Assembly: GCA_008107755.1 (NCBI GenBank)
Contig: VIRH01000058.1
Location: 186,001-250,000, forward strand
Direction of reading: 5' to 3'
DNA: 64,000 nucleotides
Origin: Rhodobacterales bacterium
GTDB taxonomy: Bacteria > Pseudomonadota > Alphaproteobacteria > Rhizobiales > Stappiaceae
Position numbers and translations under genes: made by a program. Position 1 is the first letter of the stretch. Every line of letters starts with the position of its first letter. The notes beneath the pieces are model-generated. The model was not told the origin of the DNA, did no database searches, and saw only the letters and a program-made list of their open reading frames with translations. Shown here piece after piece: positions 34,853-42,968 of this stretch.

Positions 34853-35746
34853 TCACTCCAGGTTCTGTATCTGCTCACGCATTTGATCGATAACGGCTTT
34901 CAAGTCCAGCCCGATCGCGGTCAGATCGACATCATTCGACTTGGAGCACAGCGTGTTGGCTTCACGGTTGAATTCCTGCGCGAGAAAATCGAGGCGCCTG
35001 CCGATGGCCCCGCCCCCATCCATAAGCTCGCGCACGGCGGCCACGTGGGCATGTAGCCTGTCAAGCTCTTCGCGTATGTCCGCCTTCGTGGCGAGCAGAA
35101 CCGCTTCCTGGTGAAGACGCTGAGCGTCGAGCTGACCGTCGGATGCGTCCAGAAGTTCGGACACCTGCTTTTTCAGACGGGCCTTGATGGCCTCGGTGGA
35201 GCGCGCCGGCAATACCTCAGCTGCCTGGGTCAGATCGGCGATCCGGTCGACCTGTGCCCGCAGCACCGTGCTGATCGCCGTGCCTTCAGAATGACGCATG
35301 TCAACGAGATCGATGAGGGCGGCGTCGAGAGAGGTCAGAAGTGCGTTATGAAGGGCCGCCTGGGTTTCCTCGTCCTCCTCGGGCTCTTTCAGCTCGAAGA
35401 CCCCTTTCTGGGACAGGATCGCATCCAGAGACGGCGGGGCCAGGTCGGGAACCCGGCTTTTCAGAAGTTCCATCGTCGCAAGAACCGACTCAAGCGCCGT
35501 CTCGTTGACCTGAAGCTGCTGCTCGGCCTGATCCCGATGCATCGACAACCCGACCGAGACATTGCCGCGGCGCAGCAGCTTGCTGCAGCGCTCCCGGATC
35601 TTCGCCTCAAGCGTTTCCAGTCCGGTCGGTATACGGATGCGCAGATCGAGCGACTTTCCGTTGACCGAGCGCAGTTCCCAGGTCCAGCGGACCTGCCCGG
35701 CCTCGCCCATCGCGCGGGCGAAACCCGTCATGCTCGCCAATGTCAT
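34853..35746 (-). CDS. yicC: YicC family endoribonuclease-like protein
   Basis: A 297-residue YicC/YloC protein; E. coli members have been reported to act as endoribonucleases. The N-terminus MTLASMTGFARAMGEAGQVRWTWELRSVNGKSLDLRIRIP is the family signature, and the C-terminal DUF1732 part includes RLDFLAQEFNREANTLCSKSND. The frame is open another 79 codons upstream, but that part is not family-like, while the ATG at 35746 begins exactly at the conserved start and has GGGAGTGGGG before it. It lies between mltG and gmk in the order usual for alphaproteobacteria. Confidence 0.92.
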   Translation of the reverse strand: MTLASMTGFARAMGEAGQVRWTWELRSVNGKSLDLRIRIPTGLETLEAKIRERCSKLLRRGNVSVGLSMHRDQAEQQLQVNETALESVLATMELLKSRVPDLAPPSLDAILSQKGVFELKEPEEDEETQAALHNALLTSLDAALIDLVDMRHSEGTAISTVLRAQVDRIADLTQAAEVLPARSTEAIKARLKKQVSELLDASDGQLDAQRLHQEAVLLATKADIREELDRLHAHVAAVRELMDGGGAIGRRLDFLAQEFNREANTLCSKSNDVDLTAIGLDLKAVIDQMREQIQNLE

Positions 35747-35801
35747 TAGCCCCACTCCCGAAAAGGTCCGGCTGGTCTTTTCCTCGCACTGCAGAGCGAG
35801 A

Positions 35802-36938
35802 TCAGTTGGACGTCGCAGGCTCAGATTCTGACGGCTGTTCCTGCTCCGCCTGCCTGCGGTTTCGCTCGACCTGGCGCCACTTCCGGACGTTTTCCTGATG
35901 CTGTTTGTATGTTTCGGAAAACACGTGACCACCTGTCCCGTCGGCCACGAAATAAAGATCCTTCGTGCGCGACGGATTGGCAACCGCTTCCATGGCGGCG
36001 CGGCCCGGATTTCCGATCGGCCCCGGCGGCAGACCGTTGATCTGGTACGTGTTGTACTTGTTTTCCGCCTTCAGATCCGACTGGGTGATCGCGGACCGGT
36101 CGGTCAGCCACGCCTCGCCGCCATGAAGGCCATAGAGGATCGTCGGATCGGACTGCAGGCGCATGTTCTGGTTCAGCCGGTTGACGAAGACGCCCGCGAC
36201 GCGCGGACGCTCATCGGCAAGCGCCGTCTCCTTTTCCACGATAGAAGCCAGAATGACGAGCTCTTCCGGAGTTTCGACGGGAAGGTCGTCACTGCGGCGT
36301 TCCCAGATTTCGGCGAGCAGTTTTGTCTGCGCGGCCTTCATCTGGTTGATGACTTCCTGCCGGCTCGTGCCACGGGCGAAGGTATAGGTTTCCGGCAGCA
36401 GATCGCCTTCGTTCGGGACATCGGTTATATCGCCGACGAGAATGGGATGCTCGCGGACACGTTCGATGATCTGCGCGGTGGTCCAACCTTCGGGAATTGT
36501 CACGGAGTGGGTTACCGCCTTTCCGTCGACGAGATCCGTCATGATCTCTTCCATGGAAACGCCGGGAGCGAAGGCATATTCACCTGCCTTAAGCCGGGTC
36601 GCGTTCTTGTAGAAACGGATACCCATGTTGAAGACCCATTCATCGAACAGGTTGTCGTTGATGACGCCCCGGCCGGAGAGCCTGTCGGTGATGCCTGACA
36701 GACCGGCGCCGGAGGAAATCACCACGGTGGTTTCCTGCTTCAGCGGTCCGGCTTCCTCGAATTTCTGCTTGCCGAAATAAAGCGCTGCGCCGACGGCTGC
36801 AAGACCGAAGACCACAAGTGTAATCAGCAGGTTGATCAGGATGACCAGAGGGTTACGCACGTGCCTGGAGCGTTGCGGCGGAGCAGGCGCCTGTTCCGGT
36901 TGCAAGGCTTCGCGCGGGCTTTTCGGCTTAATGCGCAT
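35802..36938 (-). CDS. mltG: Endolytic murein transglycosylase MltG
   Basis: MltG cleaves nascent glycan strands at the inner membrane and so helps set glycan length. The 378-residue protein has a cytoplasmic N-terminus rich in Pro and basic residues and one membrane helix (PLVILINLLITLVVFGLAAVG, near residue 45). A LysM-like stretch and the YceG domain follow, with the catalytic glutamate in ELVILASIVEKETA and the conserved LQSDPTILYGLHG and NTYQINGLPPGPIGNPG blocks. A GTG start at 36950 is possible, but the ATG at 36938 has GGAGG 11 bases upstream. It is downstream of fabF, as in many alphaproteobacteria. Confidence 0.94.
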   Translation of the reverse strand: MRIKPKSPREALQPEQAPAPPQRSRHVRNPLVILINLLITLVVFGLAAVGAALYFGKQKFEEAGPLKQETTVVISSGAGLSGITDRLSGRGVINDNLFDEWVFNMGIRFYKNATRLKAGEYAFAPGVSMEEIMTDLVDGKAVTHSVTIPEGWTTAQIIERVREHPILVGDITDVPNEGDLLPETYTFARGTSRQEVINQMKAAQTKLLAEIWERRSDDLPVETPEELVILASIVEKETALADERPRVAGVFVNRLNQNMRLQSDPTILYGLHGGEAWLTDRSAITQSDLKAENKYNTYQINGLPPGPIGNPGRAAMEAVANPSRTKDLYFVADGTGGHVFSETYKQHQENVRKWRQVERNRRQAEQEQPSESEPATSN

Positions 36939-37062
36939 CTTGTGTCGCACCTCCAGAATTGAACCCGGTTTTTGCGGCCGGATTCAAGCGGACCATGGGT
37001 CCCGGACAATTTTTCAGGCCGAAGCGGTCGAATCCACTCCGGCCCGAGAGACCTTGAATGGG

Positions 37063-38328
37063 TTATGCGGCAACTTTGCGGAAGACCAGCGACGCATTGG
37101 TGCCACCGAAACCGAACGAGTTCGAAAGGGCAACATCAACGTTCAGTTTCTTCGGCTTGTGGGGAACCAGATCAATCTCGGATTCGATCGACGGATTGTC
37201 CAGATTGATCGTAGGCGGCGCCATTCCGTCGCGGATAGCCAGAACCGAGAAGATCGCCTCTACGGCGCCTGCGGCCCCGAGGAGATGGCCGATCGAGGAC
37301 TTCGTCGACGACATGGTCAGGCCGGATGCGTGTTCGCCGGCAAGACGCGTCACCGCACCGAGCTCGATCTCGTCGCCGAGCGGCGTGGACGTGCCGTGCG
37401 CATTTACGTAGTCGACTTCGGCGGCGGTGATGCCCGCGCGCTTGAGAGCAGCGTCCATGCAGCGATACGCACCGTCCCCGTCAGATGATGGAGCCGTGAT
37501 GTGGTAGGCATCGCCGGACATGCCGTAGCCGATCACCTCGGCATAGATCTTCGCGCCGCGGCGTACCGCGTGCTCGTATTCTTCCAGCACGACGATGCCA
37601 GCGCCCTCGCCCATCACGAAGCCGTCACGGGCAACGTCATAGGGGCGCGAACCGCGTTCCGGCTCGTCGTTGAAACCGGTTGAAAGTGCGCGGCAGGCCG
37701 CGAAACCGGCAAGAGCCAGACGGCAGACGGGCGATTCCGCTCCGCCGGCGACCATCACGTCCGCGTCGCCAAAGGCGATCAGGCGGGAGGCATCGCCGAT
37801 GGCATGAGCGCCGGTCGAGCAAGCCGTCACGACAGCGTGGTTCGGGCCTTTGAGGCTGTGCCGGATGGAGACATATCCACCCGCGAGATTGATGAGGCGC
37901 CCCGGAATGAAGAACGGGCTGATGCGCCGCGGGCCTTTTTCGGCCAGCAGATGTGCGCCCTGTTCAATTCCCTGAAGACCGCCAATGCCCGAACCGATCA
38001 GAACGCCGGAGCGAATCTGCTGTTCGTATGTGTCGGCCTTGAATCCGGAATCCGCGATCGCCTGATCGGCGGCAGCCATGGCATAGACGATGAAATCGTC
38101 GACCTTTCGCTGCTCCTTGACGTCCATCCAGTCATCCGGATTGAACGCCCCTTCCTCGGAAGGGTCGCGTGGAATTTGGCAAGCGATTTGGCAAGCCAGA
38201 TCGTCAACCTTGAAATTCGTGACCTTGTTGGCCCCGCTTTTCCCCTCGAGGATCTTTTTCCAAGTGACATCGACCCCACCGCCCAGCGGCGTCACCATGC
38301 CCAATCCAGTTACGACAACTCGCCTCAT
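37063..38328 (-). CDS. fabF: Beta-ketoacyl-ACP synthase II
   Basis: FabF elongates fatty acids by condensing malonyl-ACP with acyl-ACP. The 421-residue thiolase-fold protein carries the catalytic Cys170 (TACSTGAHAIGDA), His311 (HGTSTPLGD), Lys343 and His348 (STKSSIGHLLGAAG). The start MRRVVVTGLGMVTPLG is canonical, with AGGTGA just upstream. It lies 86 bases downstream of acpP and 124 bases upstream of mltG. All residues required for condensation are present. Confidence 0.97.
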   Translation of the reverse strand: MRRVVVTGLGMVTPLGGGVDVTWKKILEGKSGANKVTNFKVDDLACQIACQIPRDPSEEGAFNPDDWMDVKEQRKVDDFIVYAMAAADQAIADSGFKADTYEQQIRSGVLIGSGIGGLQGIEQGAHLLAEKGPRRISPFFIPGRLINLAGGYVSIRHSLKGPNHAVVTACSTGAHAIGDASRLIAFGDADVMVAGGAESPVCRLALAGFAACRALSTGFNDEPERGSRPYDVARDGFVMGEGAGIVVLEEYEHAVRRGAKIYAEVIGYGMSGDAYHITAPSSDGDGAYRCMDAALKRAGITAAEVDYVNAHGTSTPLGDEIELGAVTRLAGEHASGLTMSSTKSSIGHLLGAAGAVEAIFSVLAIRDGMAPPTINLDNPSIESEIDLVPHKPKKLNVDVALSNSFGFGGTNASLVFRKVAA

Positions 38329-38414
38329 TCACCTGCACTTACGTTTGAAGGGCCAGGCGGAGACTTTCCCCCGCCGGCCCGATCTTCACTCAGAACTCAA
38401 GAAGGGAGTTTCCC

Positions 38415-38648
38415 TTACTTGTTGGCTTCCAGGAACTTGACGGCATCGCCGACAGTCAGGATGGTTTCCGCTGCGGTGTCCGGGATTTCCACGCCGAATT
38501 CTTCTTCGAATGCCATGACCAGCTCAACAGTGTCGAGGCTGTCAGCACCCAGATCATCGATGAAGCTTGCACCTTCCACAACCTTGTCGGCATCAACGCC
38601 GAGGTGCTCAACGACGATTTTCTTTACCCGATCCGCGATATCGCTCAT
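38415..38648 (-). CDS. acpP: Acyl carrier protein
   Basis: A 77-residue acidic acyl carrier protein that shuttles fatty-acyl chains on a 4'-phosphopantetheine arm. The attachment residue is Ser37 in [28 protein letters not shown] precedes the ATG by 6 bases. A 251-base non-coding gap separates it from fabG upstream and probably contains its own strong promoter, as is usual for this abundant protein. Confidence 0.98.
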   Translation of the reverse strand: MSDIADRVKKIVVEHLGVDADKVVEGASFIDDLGADSLDTVELVMAFEEEFGVEIPDTAAETILTVGDAVKFLEANK

Positions 38649-38899
38649 CTTTTACTTCCTTAGTTTTCGTCAACTCATCTTTCGCGAAGCTGCCCCGGAC
38701 CGGTTCTTCTGTTAAACAGCGGCGGTGCGAAATCGCGGTTTCCAAGATGTTGCCGCGCAGTCTGATCAGGATTTGATCCTCGGCTGCGCATTTCAGAACA
38801 ATCGGCGGGTTGGTAACACACTTTGTTGACCTTTACCAGCCAGTCCAGACCGCTTCGAAACGGCGTGGATTCTTTTTGCCTGCTCGGCGAATTTTCCTT

Positions 38900-39637
38900 T
38901 TAAATCATAGCCATGCCGCCATTAACGTGCAGGGTCTGACCCGTCACGTAGGCAGCTTCGTCACTGGCGAGATAAAGGGCAGCTGCGGCGATCTCGGCGG
39001 AAGTTCCCAAACGGCCTGCCGGGACGCTCCCCAAAATCGATTCCTTTTGCTTGTCGTTCAACTCGTCCGTCATTGCGGTTTCGATGAAACCGGGAGCGAT
39101 CGTGTTGACGGTGATCTTGCGACTGGCGACTTCGCGGGCAAGCGACTTGTACATACCGATCATGCCGGCCTTGGCCGCAGCGTAGTTGACCTGCCCCGGA
39201 TTGCCGGTCACGCCGACAACGGAGGTGATGCCGACGATCCGGCCGGAACGGCGCTTCATCATGCCCTTGATTGCGGCCCGGCAGATGTGAAATCCCGATG
39301 TCAGATTGACTTCCAGAACCTGATCCCACTCGTCGTCCTTCATGCGCATGAAGATGTTGTCGCGGGTGATGCCTGCATTGTTCACCAGGATATCGATGGA
39401 GCCCATCTTCGCCTCGGCCGAGGGCACAAGCGCTTCGACTTCGCTGCGGTCGGAAAGATTGGCCGGCGTCACGAAGGTGCGTTCGCCGAGATCGCCCGCG
39501 AGAGCTTCCAGCTTTTCCACCCGAGTGCCGGACAGGGCAACGGTCGCGCCCTGCGCGTGCAATGCGCGGGCAATCGCCTCTCCGATCCCGCCGGTCGCAC
39601 CGGTCACGAGTGCTGTTTTGCCTTCCAAGCTGAACAT
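38900..39637 (-). CDS. fabG: 3-oxoacyl-ACP reductase
   Basis: FabG reduces 3-oxoacyl-ACP with NADPH. The 245-residue SDR protein has the cofactor loop TGATGGIGEAIA (residues 12-23), NNAG (residues 86-89), and the catalytic tetrad Asn111, Ser139, Tyr152 and Lys156 (NYAAAKAG). AAGGAC lies 6 bases before the ATG. It follows fabD by 69 bases on the same strand. The intact active site contrasts with the atypical SDR at 50065 in the same window. Confidence 0.97.
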   Translation of the reverse strand: MFSLEGKTALVTGATGGIGEAIARALHAQGATVALSGTRVEKLEALAGDLGERTFVTPANLSDRSEVEALVPSAEAKMGSIDILVNNAGITRDNIFMRMKDDEWDQVLEVNLTSGFHICRAAIKGMMKRRSGRIVGITSVVGVTGNPGQVNYAAAKAGMIGMYKSLAREVASRKITVNTIAPGFIETAMTDELNDKQKESILGSVPAGRLGTSAEIAAAALYLASDEAAYVTGQTLHVNGGMAMI

Positions 39638-39706
39638 CTGGGGTCCTTCCGTGATTTTGTCCGTCCCGTCCGGGGACTTTGGGTGCGTCTTCTTGATCCG
39701 CCGGCG

Positions 39707-40651
39707 TTATCCGGCAACCAGCTCCAGAAGCGCATCGATATCTTCCGGCGTGTTTACCGCACGGCCGGTTGCATCCTTGTGGATGCGCTTGACCATTCCG
39801 GTCAGGACCTTGCCGGTTCCAACTTCGACGAATGTGTCGACGCCATTTTCCGCCAGCCATGTTATGCTCTCGCGCCAGCGCACGGTTCCGGTAACCTGCT
39901 CTACGAGATTCTGGCGAATTCCACCTGGGTCGGTGACTGGCGCTGCAAGGACGTTGGCGACGAGAGGCACGGCAGGCGCCTTGATCTGCGCACCGGAAAG
40001 CGCCTCGTCCATCGCCTCGGCGGCGGGACCCATGAGCGAACAATGGAAAGGCGCGCTGACCGGCAGCATGACGGCACGGCGGGCGCCGCGTGTCTTGGCG
40101 ATTTCGACGGCCCGCTCGACTGCGGCGAGATGACCGGAGACGACCACCTGGCCGGGAGCATTGTCGTTGGCCGCCTGACAGACTTCACCTTGAGCAGCTT
40201 CAGCGGCGATCTCGACAGCAACGTCGAAGTCGAGCCCCAGAAGTGCGGCCATTGCCCCCTGCCCGACCGGAACGGCACTTTGCATGGCCTCGCCGCGGAC
40301 GCGCAGCAACCGTGCTGCGGTCGCAACATCGAGGCTGCCGGCAGCGGCAAGAGCAGAATATTCACCAAGAGAGTGTCCGGCCACGTAGGCGACGGACGAT
40401 TTCAGATCCAGACCCTTCGCCTCGAGAACCCGCATGGTGGCAAGGCTGACGCTCATCAGTGCCGGCTGCGCATTCGCAGTCAGGGTGAGCGCGTCTTCCG
40501 GTCCGTTCCACATGATGTCGGACAGCTTCTGACCGAGAGCTTCATCCACTTCCTCGAAAACAGCCCGTGCTTCCGGATAGGTGTCGGCAAGTAGCTTACC
40601 CATGCCGACGGCCTGGCTGCCCTGGCCGGGAAAAGTGAATGCGATGGTCAT
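39707..40651 (-). CDS. fabD: Malonyl-CoA:ACP transacylase
   Basis: FabD loads malonate onto acyl carrier protein. The 314-residue protein shows FPGQGSQAVGMG (residues 7-18), the nucleophile Ser94 in GHSLGEYSA, and the histidine block PVSAPFHCSLM. The frame is open 20 codons upstream, but the ATG at 40651 starts at the conserved MTIAFTFPGQGSQ and has GGAGG about 9 bases before it. It is the first gene of the fabD-fabG-acpP-fabF series. Confidence 0.97.
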   Translation of the reverse strand: MTIAFTFPGQGSQAVGMGKLLADTYPEARAVFEEVDEALGQKLSDIMWNGPEDALTLTANAQPALMSVSLATMRVLEAKGLDLKSSVAYVAGHSLGEYSALAAAGSLDVATAARLLRVRGEAMQSAVPVGQGAMAALLGLDFDVAVEIAAEAAQGEVCQAANDNAPGQVVVSGHLAAVERAVEIAKTRGARRAVMLPVSAPFHCSLMGPAAEAMDEALSGAQIKAPAVPLVANVLAAPVTDPGGIRQNLVEQVTGTVRWRESITWLAENGVDTFVEVGTGKVLTGMVKRIHKDATGRAVNTPEDIDALLELVAG

Positions 40652-41020
40652 CTGGAAAACGCCTCCGTGACGCGTGTGCTTGGCTCTGCCCTGTTCTGCG
40701 ACGGGCTTCATGCTTCTTCAAAGAAGCGAGGCTTCGGCCAGCGCGGGCCGAGCAAACTTGGCGCGAGGCTATGATACGCTCTTGACCCAACTGTCAAGGC
40801 CCCGAGGCGAGAGAATTCATAAATTCATCCGCATTCAGGACAATTCCTGTTAAAGGCGTGGTCTTCATGCCTCCCAACGACGTCGTGTCACGCGATTATC
40901 TGACAGGATGTCCTGCCAAAGAGCCCCGCCAGGCGACTTTACGTATCATGATATTGTCCTTTTCCAGGACCACAGGGTGAATCAGGTCCCGCTTCTTCCC
41001 CGGAATTAAGCGGTTAGATA

Positions 41021-41048
41021 TTGCATTTTCCAAAGAACAGGGTATAGA
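41021..41048 (+). promoter_or_regulatory. Candidate rpsF operon promoter
   Basis: TTGCAT (41021-41026) and TATAGA (41043-41048) are separated by 16 bases, close to the sigma-70 -35/-10 consensus. They lie about 175 bases before the rpsF start, leaving room for the structured leader. It is assigned by pattern only. Confidence 0.45.
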
Positions 41049-41153
41049 GCGCGCTTCATCCGGGGTTTGGCCGGGGGCTGAACGGAAGGGCGTTTGCCAG
41101 GATCCATGAAAAGATCCGACTTCCCGTGTTCCCGCTCTCGTTAGAATTCTCGT

Positions 41154-41214
41154 GCCTTTCCGGGGCTACGAGGAGGCTTTGCGCCAGCCCTGCGTTGTCA
41201 ACCCGAGGAAAGGC
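41154..41214 (+). ncRNA. Candidate S6:S18 autoregulatory leader of the rpsF operon
   Basis: GCCTTTCC (41154-41161) pairs perfectly with GGAAAGGC (41207-41214). Inside it, GGGGCT (41162-41167) pairs with AGCCCT (41186-41191), with one G-U pair. Between the inner stem and the closing stem lies an unpaired stretch containing ACCCGA (41201-41206). The known bacterial S6:S18 leader has a closing stem, an internal bulge with a CCG contact for S18 and an upper stem, and sits just before rpsF. Here the closing stem ends 7 bases before the ATG, so protein binding would block the start site. The match is by hand, not by covariance model. Confidence 0.55.
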
Positions 41215-41221
41215 TATTTCC

Positions 41222-41635
41222 ATGCCTCTTTACGAGCACGTGTTCCTGGCGCGCCAGGATGTTTCGGCCCAGCAGGTCGAACAACTCGTCGAACAGTACA
41301 AGGGCCTCATCGAAGGTTCCGGTGGTTCTGTCGGCAAGGTGGAAAACTGGGGTCTGCGGTCTCTCGCATACCGTATCAAGAAGAACCGCAAGGCTCACTA
41401 CACCCTGATGAACATCGAAGCACCGCATGCAGCGGTTGCCGAGATGGAGCGCCAGATGGGCCTGAACGAAGACATTCTTCGCCACATGACCTTCCGTGTT
41501 GAAGAACTGGAAGAAGAGCCGTCTGCGATGATGCAGAAGCGCGACCGCGATGACCGCCGTGGCGGTGGACGTGGCGACCGGGGCGACCGTCCCGGTGGTG
41601 GTGGCCGCGGCCCGCGCCGCAACGACGAGGAGTAA
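41222..41635 (+). CDS. rpsF: 30S ribosomal protein S6
   Basis: S6 binds the central domain of 16S rRNA together with S18. The 137-residue protein starts [22 protein letters not shown], and conserved [35 protein letters not shown] sequence follows. Residues 105-137 are a Gly/Arg/Asp-rich extension ([18 protein letters not shown]), seen in many alphaproteobacterial S6 proteins. The frame is open upstream, but only the ATG at 41222 gives the family N-terminus. It is 6 bases upstream of rpsR. Confidence 0.97.
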   Translation: MPLYEHVFLARQDVSAQQVEQLVEQYKGLIEGSGGSVGKVENWGLRSLAYRIKKNRKAHYTLMNIEAPHAAVAEMERQMGLNEDILRHMTFRVEELEEEPSAMMQKRDRDDRRGGGRGDRGDRPGGGGRGPRRNDEE

Positions 41636-41641
41636 TAAATC

Positions 41642-41890
41642 ATGGTTGATGTTGCACAGCTCCCCAGCCGTCGTCCGTTCTTCCGTCGTCGGAAGACCTG
41701 CCCGTTCTCCGGCGCAAACGCACCGAAGATCGACTACAAGGACGTCCGTCTCCTGCAGCGCTACATTTCCGAGCGCGGCAAGATCGTTCCGAGCCGCATC
41801 ACCGCGGTCTCCGCGAAGAAGCAGCGTGAACTGGCCCGCGCCATCAAGCGTGCCCGCCAGCTCGGCCTGCTGCCCTTCGTCATCAGCTAA
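41642..41890 (+). CDS. rpsR: 30S ribosomal protein S18
   Basis: An 82-residue S18. It contains [43 protein letters not shown] and the C-terminal [22 protein letters not shown], both near-invariant. It partners S6 on the ribosome. It is separated from rplI by 118 bases carrying three hairpins. Confidence 0.98.
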   Translation: MVDVAQLPSRRPFFRRRKTCPFSGANAPKIDYKDVRLLQRYISERGKIVPSRITAVSAKKQRELARAIKRARQLGLLPFVIS

Positions 41891-41894
41891 GCGC

Positions 41895-41990
41895 CTTCCC
41901 TCACGGGGAAGCGTTTCTCCCGGCCTGGCCGGGAGACCCGAATTGGGGCCGCGGGTCATCGGCCTCTAACCACCGGCACGGCGCCGGTGG
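41895..41990 (+). other. Three tandem hairpins between rpsR and rplI
   Basis: Stem 1: CTTCCC (41895-41900) with GGGAAG (41906-41911). Stem 2: the near-perfect palindrome TCTCCCGGCC/GGCCGGGAGA, 41916-41936. Stem 3: CCACCGGC (41970-41977) with GCCGGTGG (41983-41990). None is followed by a long T-run; stem 1 is followed by GCGTTT. They may set the ratio of rpsF-rpsR to rplI message or stabilise processed ends. In many Rhizobiales I recall a DUF2232 membrane-protein gene between rpsR and rplI; none is present here. Confidence 0.6.
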
Positions 41991-42008
41991 GACAGTCGGA
42001 GAAAGAAA

Positions 42009-42602
42009 ATGCAAATCATTCTTCTCGAGCGTATCGCCAAGCTCGGCCAGATGGGCGACACCGTCCGCGTCCGCGATGGTTATGCTCGTAACTTCCTTCT
42101 GCCTCAGGGCAAGGCACTTCGTGCCAACAAGTCAAACCTGGAACGGTTCGAGCGTGAACGCGCCCAGCTGGAAGCCCGCAACCTCGAGCGCAAGACCGAA
42201 GCAGAAGCGGTCGCATCGAAGCTTGATGGCGAATCCCTGGTCATGATCCGCTCCGCCGGTGAAACCGGTCAGCTTTACGGCTCCGTGTCCACCCGCGACG
42301 TCGCCGAAGGTCTGACCGCAGCCGGCTTCAGCGTCGGTCGGGGCCAGGTCGAACTGCGCACGCCGATCAAGACCATCGGTCTGCACAGCGTCATGATCCA
42401 GCTTCATCCGGAAGTCGAAGTGTCCGTTTCGGTCAACGTCGCCCGTTCGGAAGACGAAGCCACTCGTCAGGCTGCCGGTGAAGACCTCACCACGCCTGAA
42501 CAGGACGTCTTCGAATTCGAGGAAGACGAAGACGAAGCGACCGACGGTGTCGAGGACGACGCTGAGACGGACGAAGAAGCTCCGGTGGAAGAGGAAGCCT
42601 GA
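42009..42602 (+). CDS. rplI: 50S ribosomal protein L9
   Basis: L9 is a two-domain protein at the base of the L1 stalk that helps keep reading frame. The 197-residue protein starts [36 protein letters not shown], followed by the long connecting helix and C-terminal domain. It is about 45 residues longer than E. coli L9 because of a very acidic tail ([20 protein letters not shown]), frequent in alphaproteobacteria. AGAAAGAAA precedes the ATG. A strong terminator follows. Confidence 0.97.
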   Translation: MQIILLERIAKLGQMGDTVRVRDGYARNFLLPQGKALRANKSNLERFERERAQLEARNLERKTEAEAVASKLDGESLVMIRSAGETGQLYGSVSTRDVAEGLTAAGFSVGRGQVELRTPIKTIGLHSVMIQLHPEVEVSVSVNVARSEDEATRQAAGEDLTTPEQDVFEFEEDEDEATDGVEDDAETDEEAPVEEEA

Positions 42603-42631
42603 GGGCTTTCTGTTCCATCACCAGCTATAGA

Positions 42632-42665
42632 GAACGGCGTCCATCGGGCGCCGTTCTTTTGTTTT
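42632..42665 (+). terminator. Intrinsic terminator of the rpsF-rpsR-rplI operon
   Basis: GAACGGCG (42632-42639) pairs with CGCCGTTC (42649-42656), with extra pairs inside, and is followed by TTTTGTTTTG. It lies 30 bases after the rplI stop codon. Confidence 0.9.
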
Positions 42666-42754
42666 GCCGGCAATAATTTTTGCGATCCCTTGCCTCTGGT
42701 TCAACCTGCAATTTCAAAGACTCTCGCAAGGCCTTGAAAGGTTTGATGAATTTA

Positions 42755-42769
42755 TTAACAAATTCTTAA
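42755..42769. promoter_or_regulatory. Candidate CtrA binding site upstream of dnaB
   Basis: TTAACAAATTCTTAA matches the CtrA consensus TTAA-N7-TTAA exactly in half sites and spacing; it lacks only the final C of the preferred TTAAC. It lies in an AT-rich stretch 200 bases before the dnaB ATG and about 90 bases after the rplI terminator, so dnaB is the only reasonable target. CtrA is the cell-cycle master regulator of alphaproteobacteria. Confidence 0.5.
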
Positions 42770-42968
42770 TTTTTAAAAAACAATATAAATTTCAATAACT
42801 AACACCTACCGCCTTGAGTCTTCAAAAGGGTTCTGAGTCAAGACGGTTTCGACTCTTTCCCCGCAGACCTGTGGATGTCCGGAAGAATCAAAAACTGCCT
42901 TTTTTTGAACCTTGAGCGCGCCACTCTCAAAGAGTATTCCGATTGCACTTGGGTCATCGGGGGACGAT

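Larger units (their letters stand above)
40652..41221. other. 570-base non-coding region between fabD and rpsF
   Basis: The gap between divergent fabD and rpsF holds no supported gene; short frames lack ribosome-binding sites and familiar sequence. It contains a candidate sigma-70-type promoter for the ribosomal operon near 41021-41048 and a structured leader before rpsF (41154-41214). The fabD promoter must lie in the 40660-40900 part. The remainder (about 40850-40990) has short complementary pieces such as AGGATGTCCT, but nothing I can name. Confidence 0.6.

Noticed and set aside
38810..40594. 594-residue plus-strand frame across fabG and fabD
   Set aside because: It covers two well-supported minus-strand genes and their spacer; typical third-position GC artefact.
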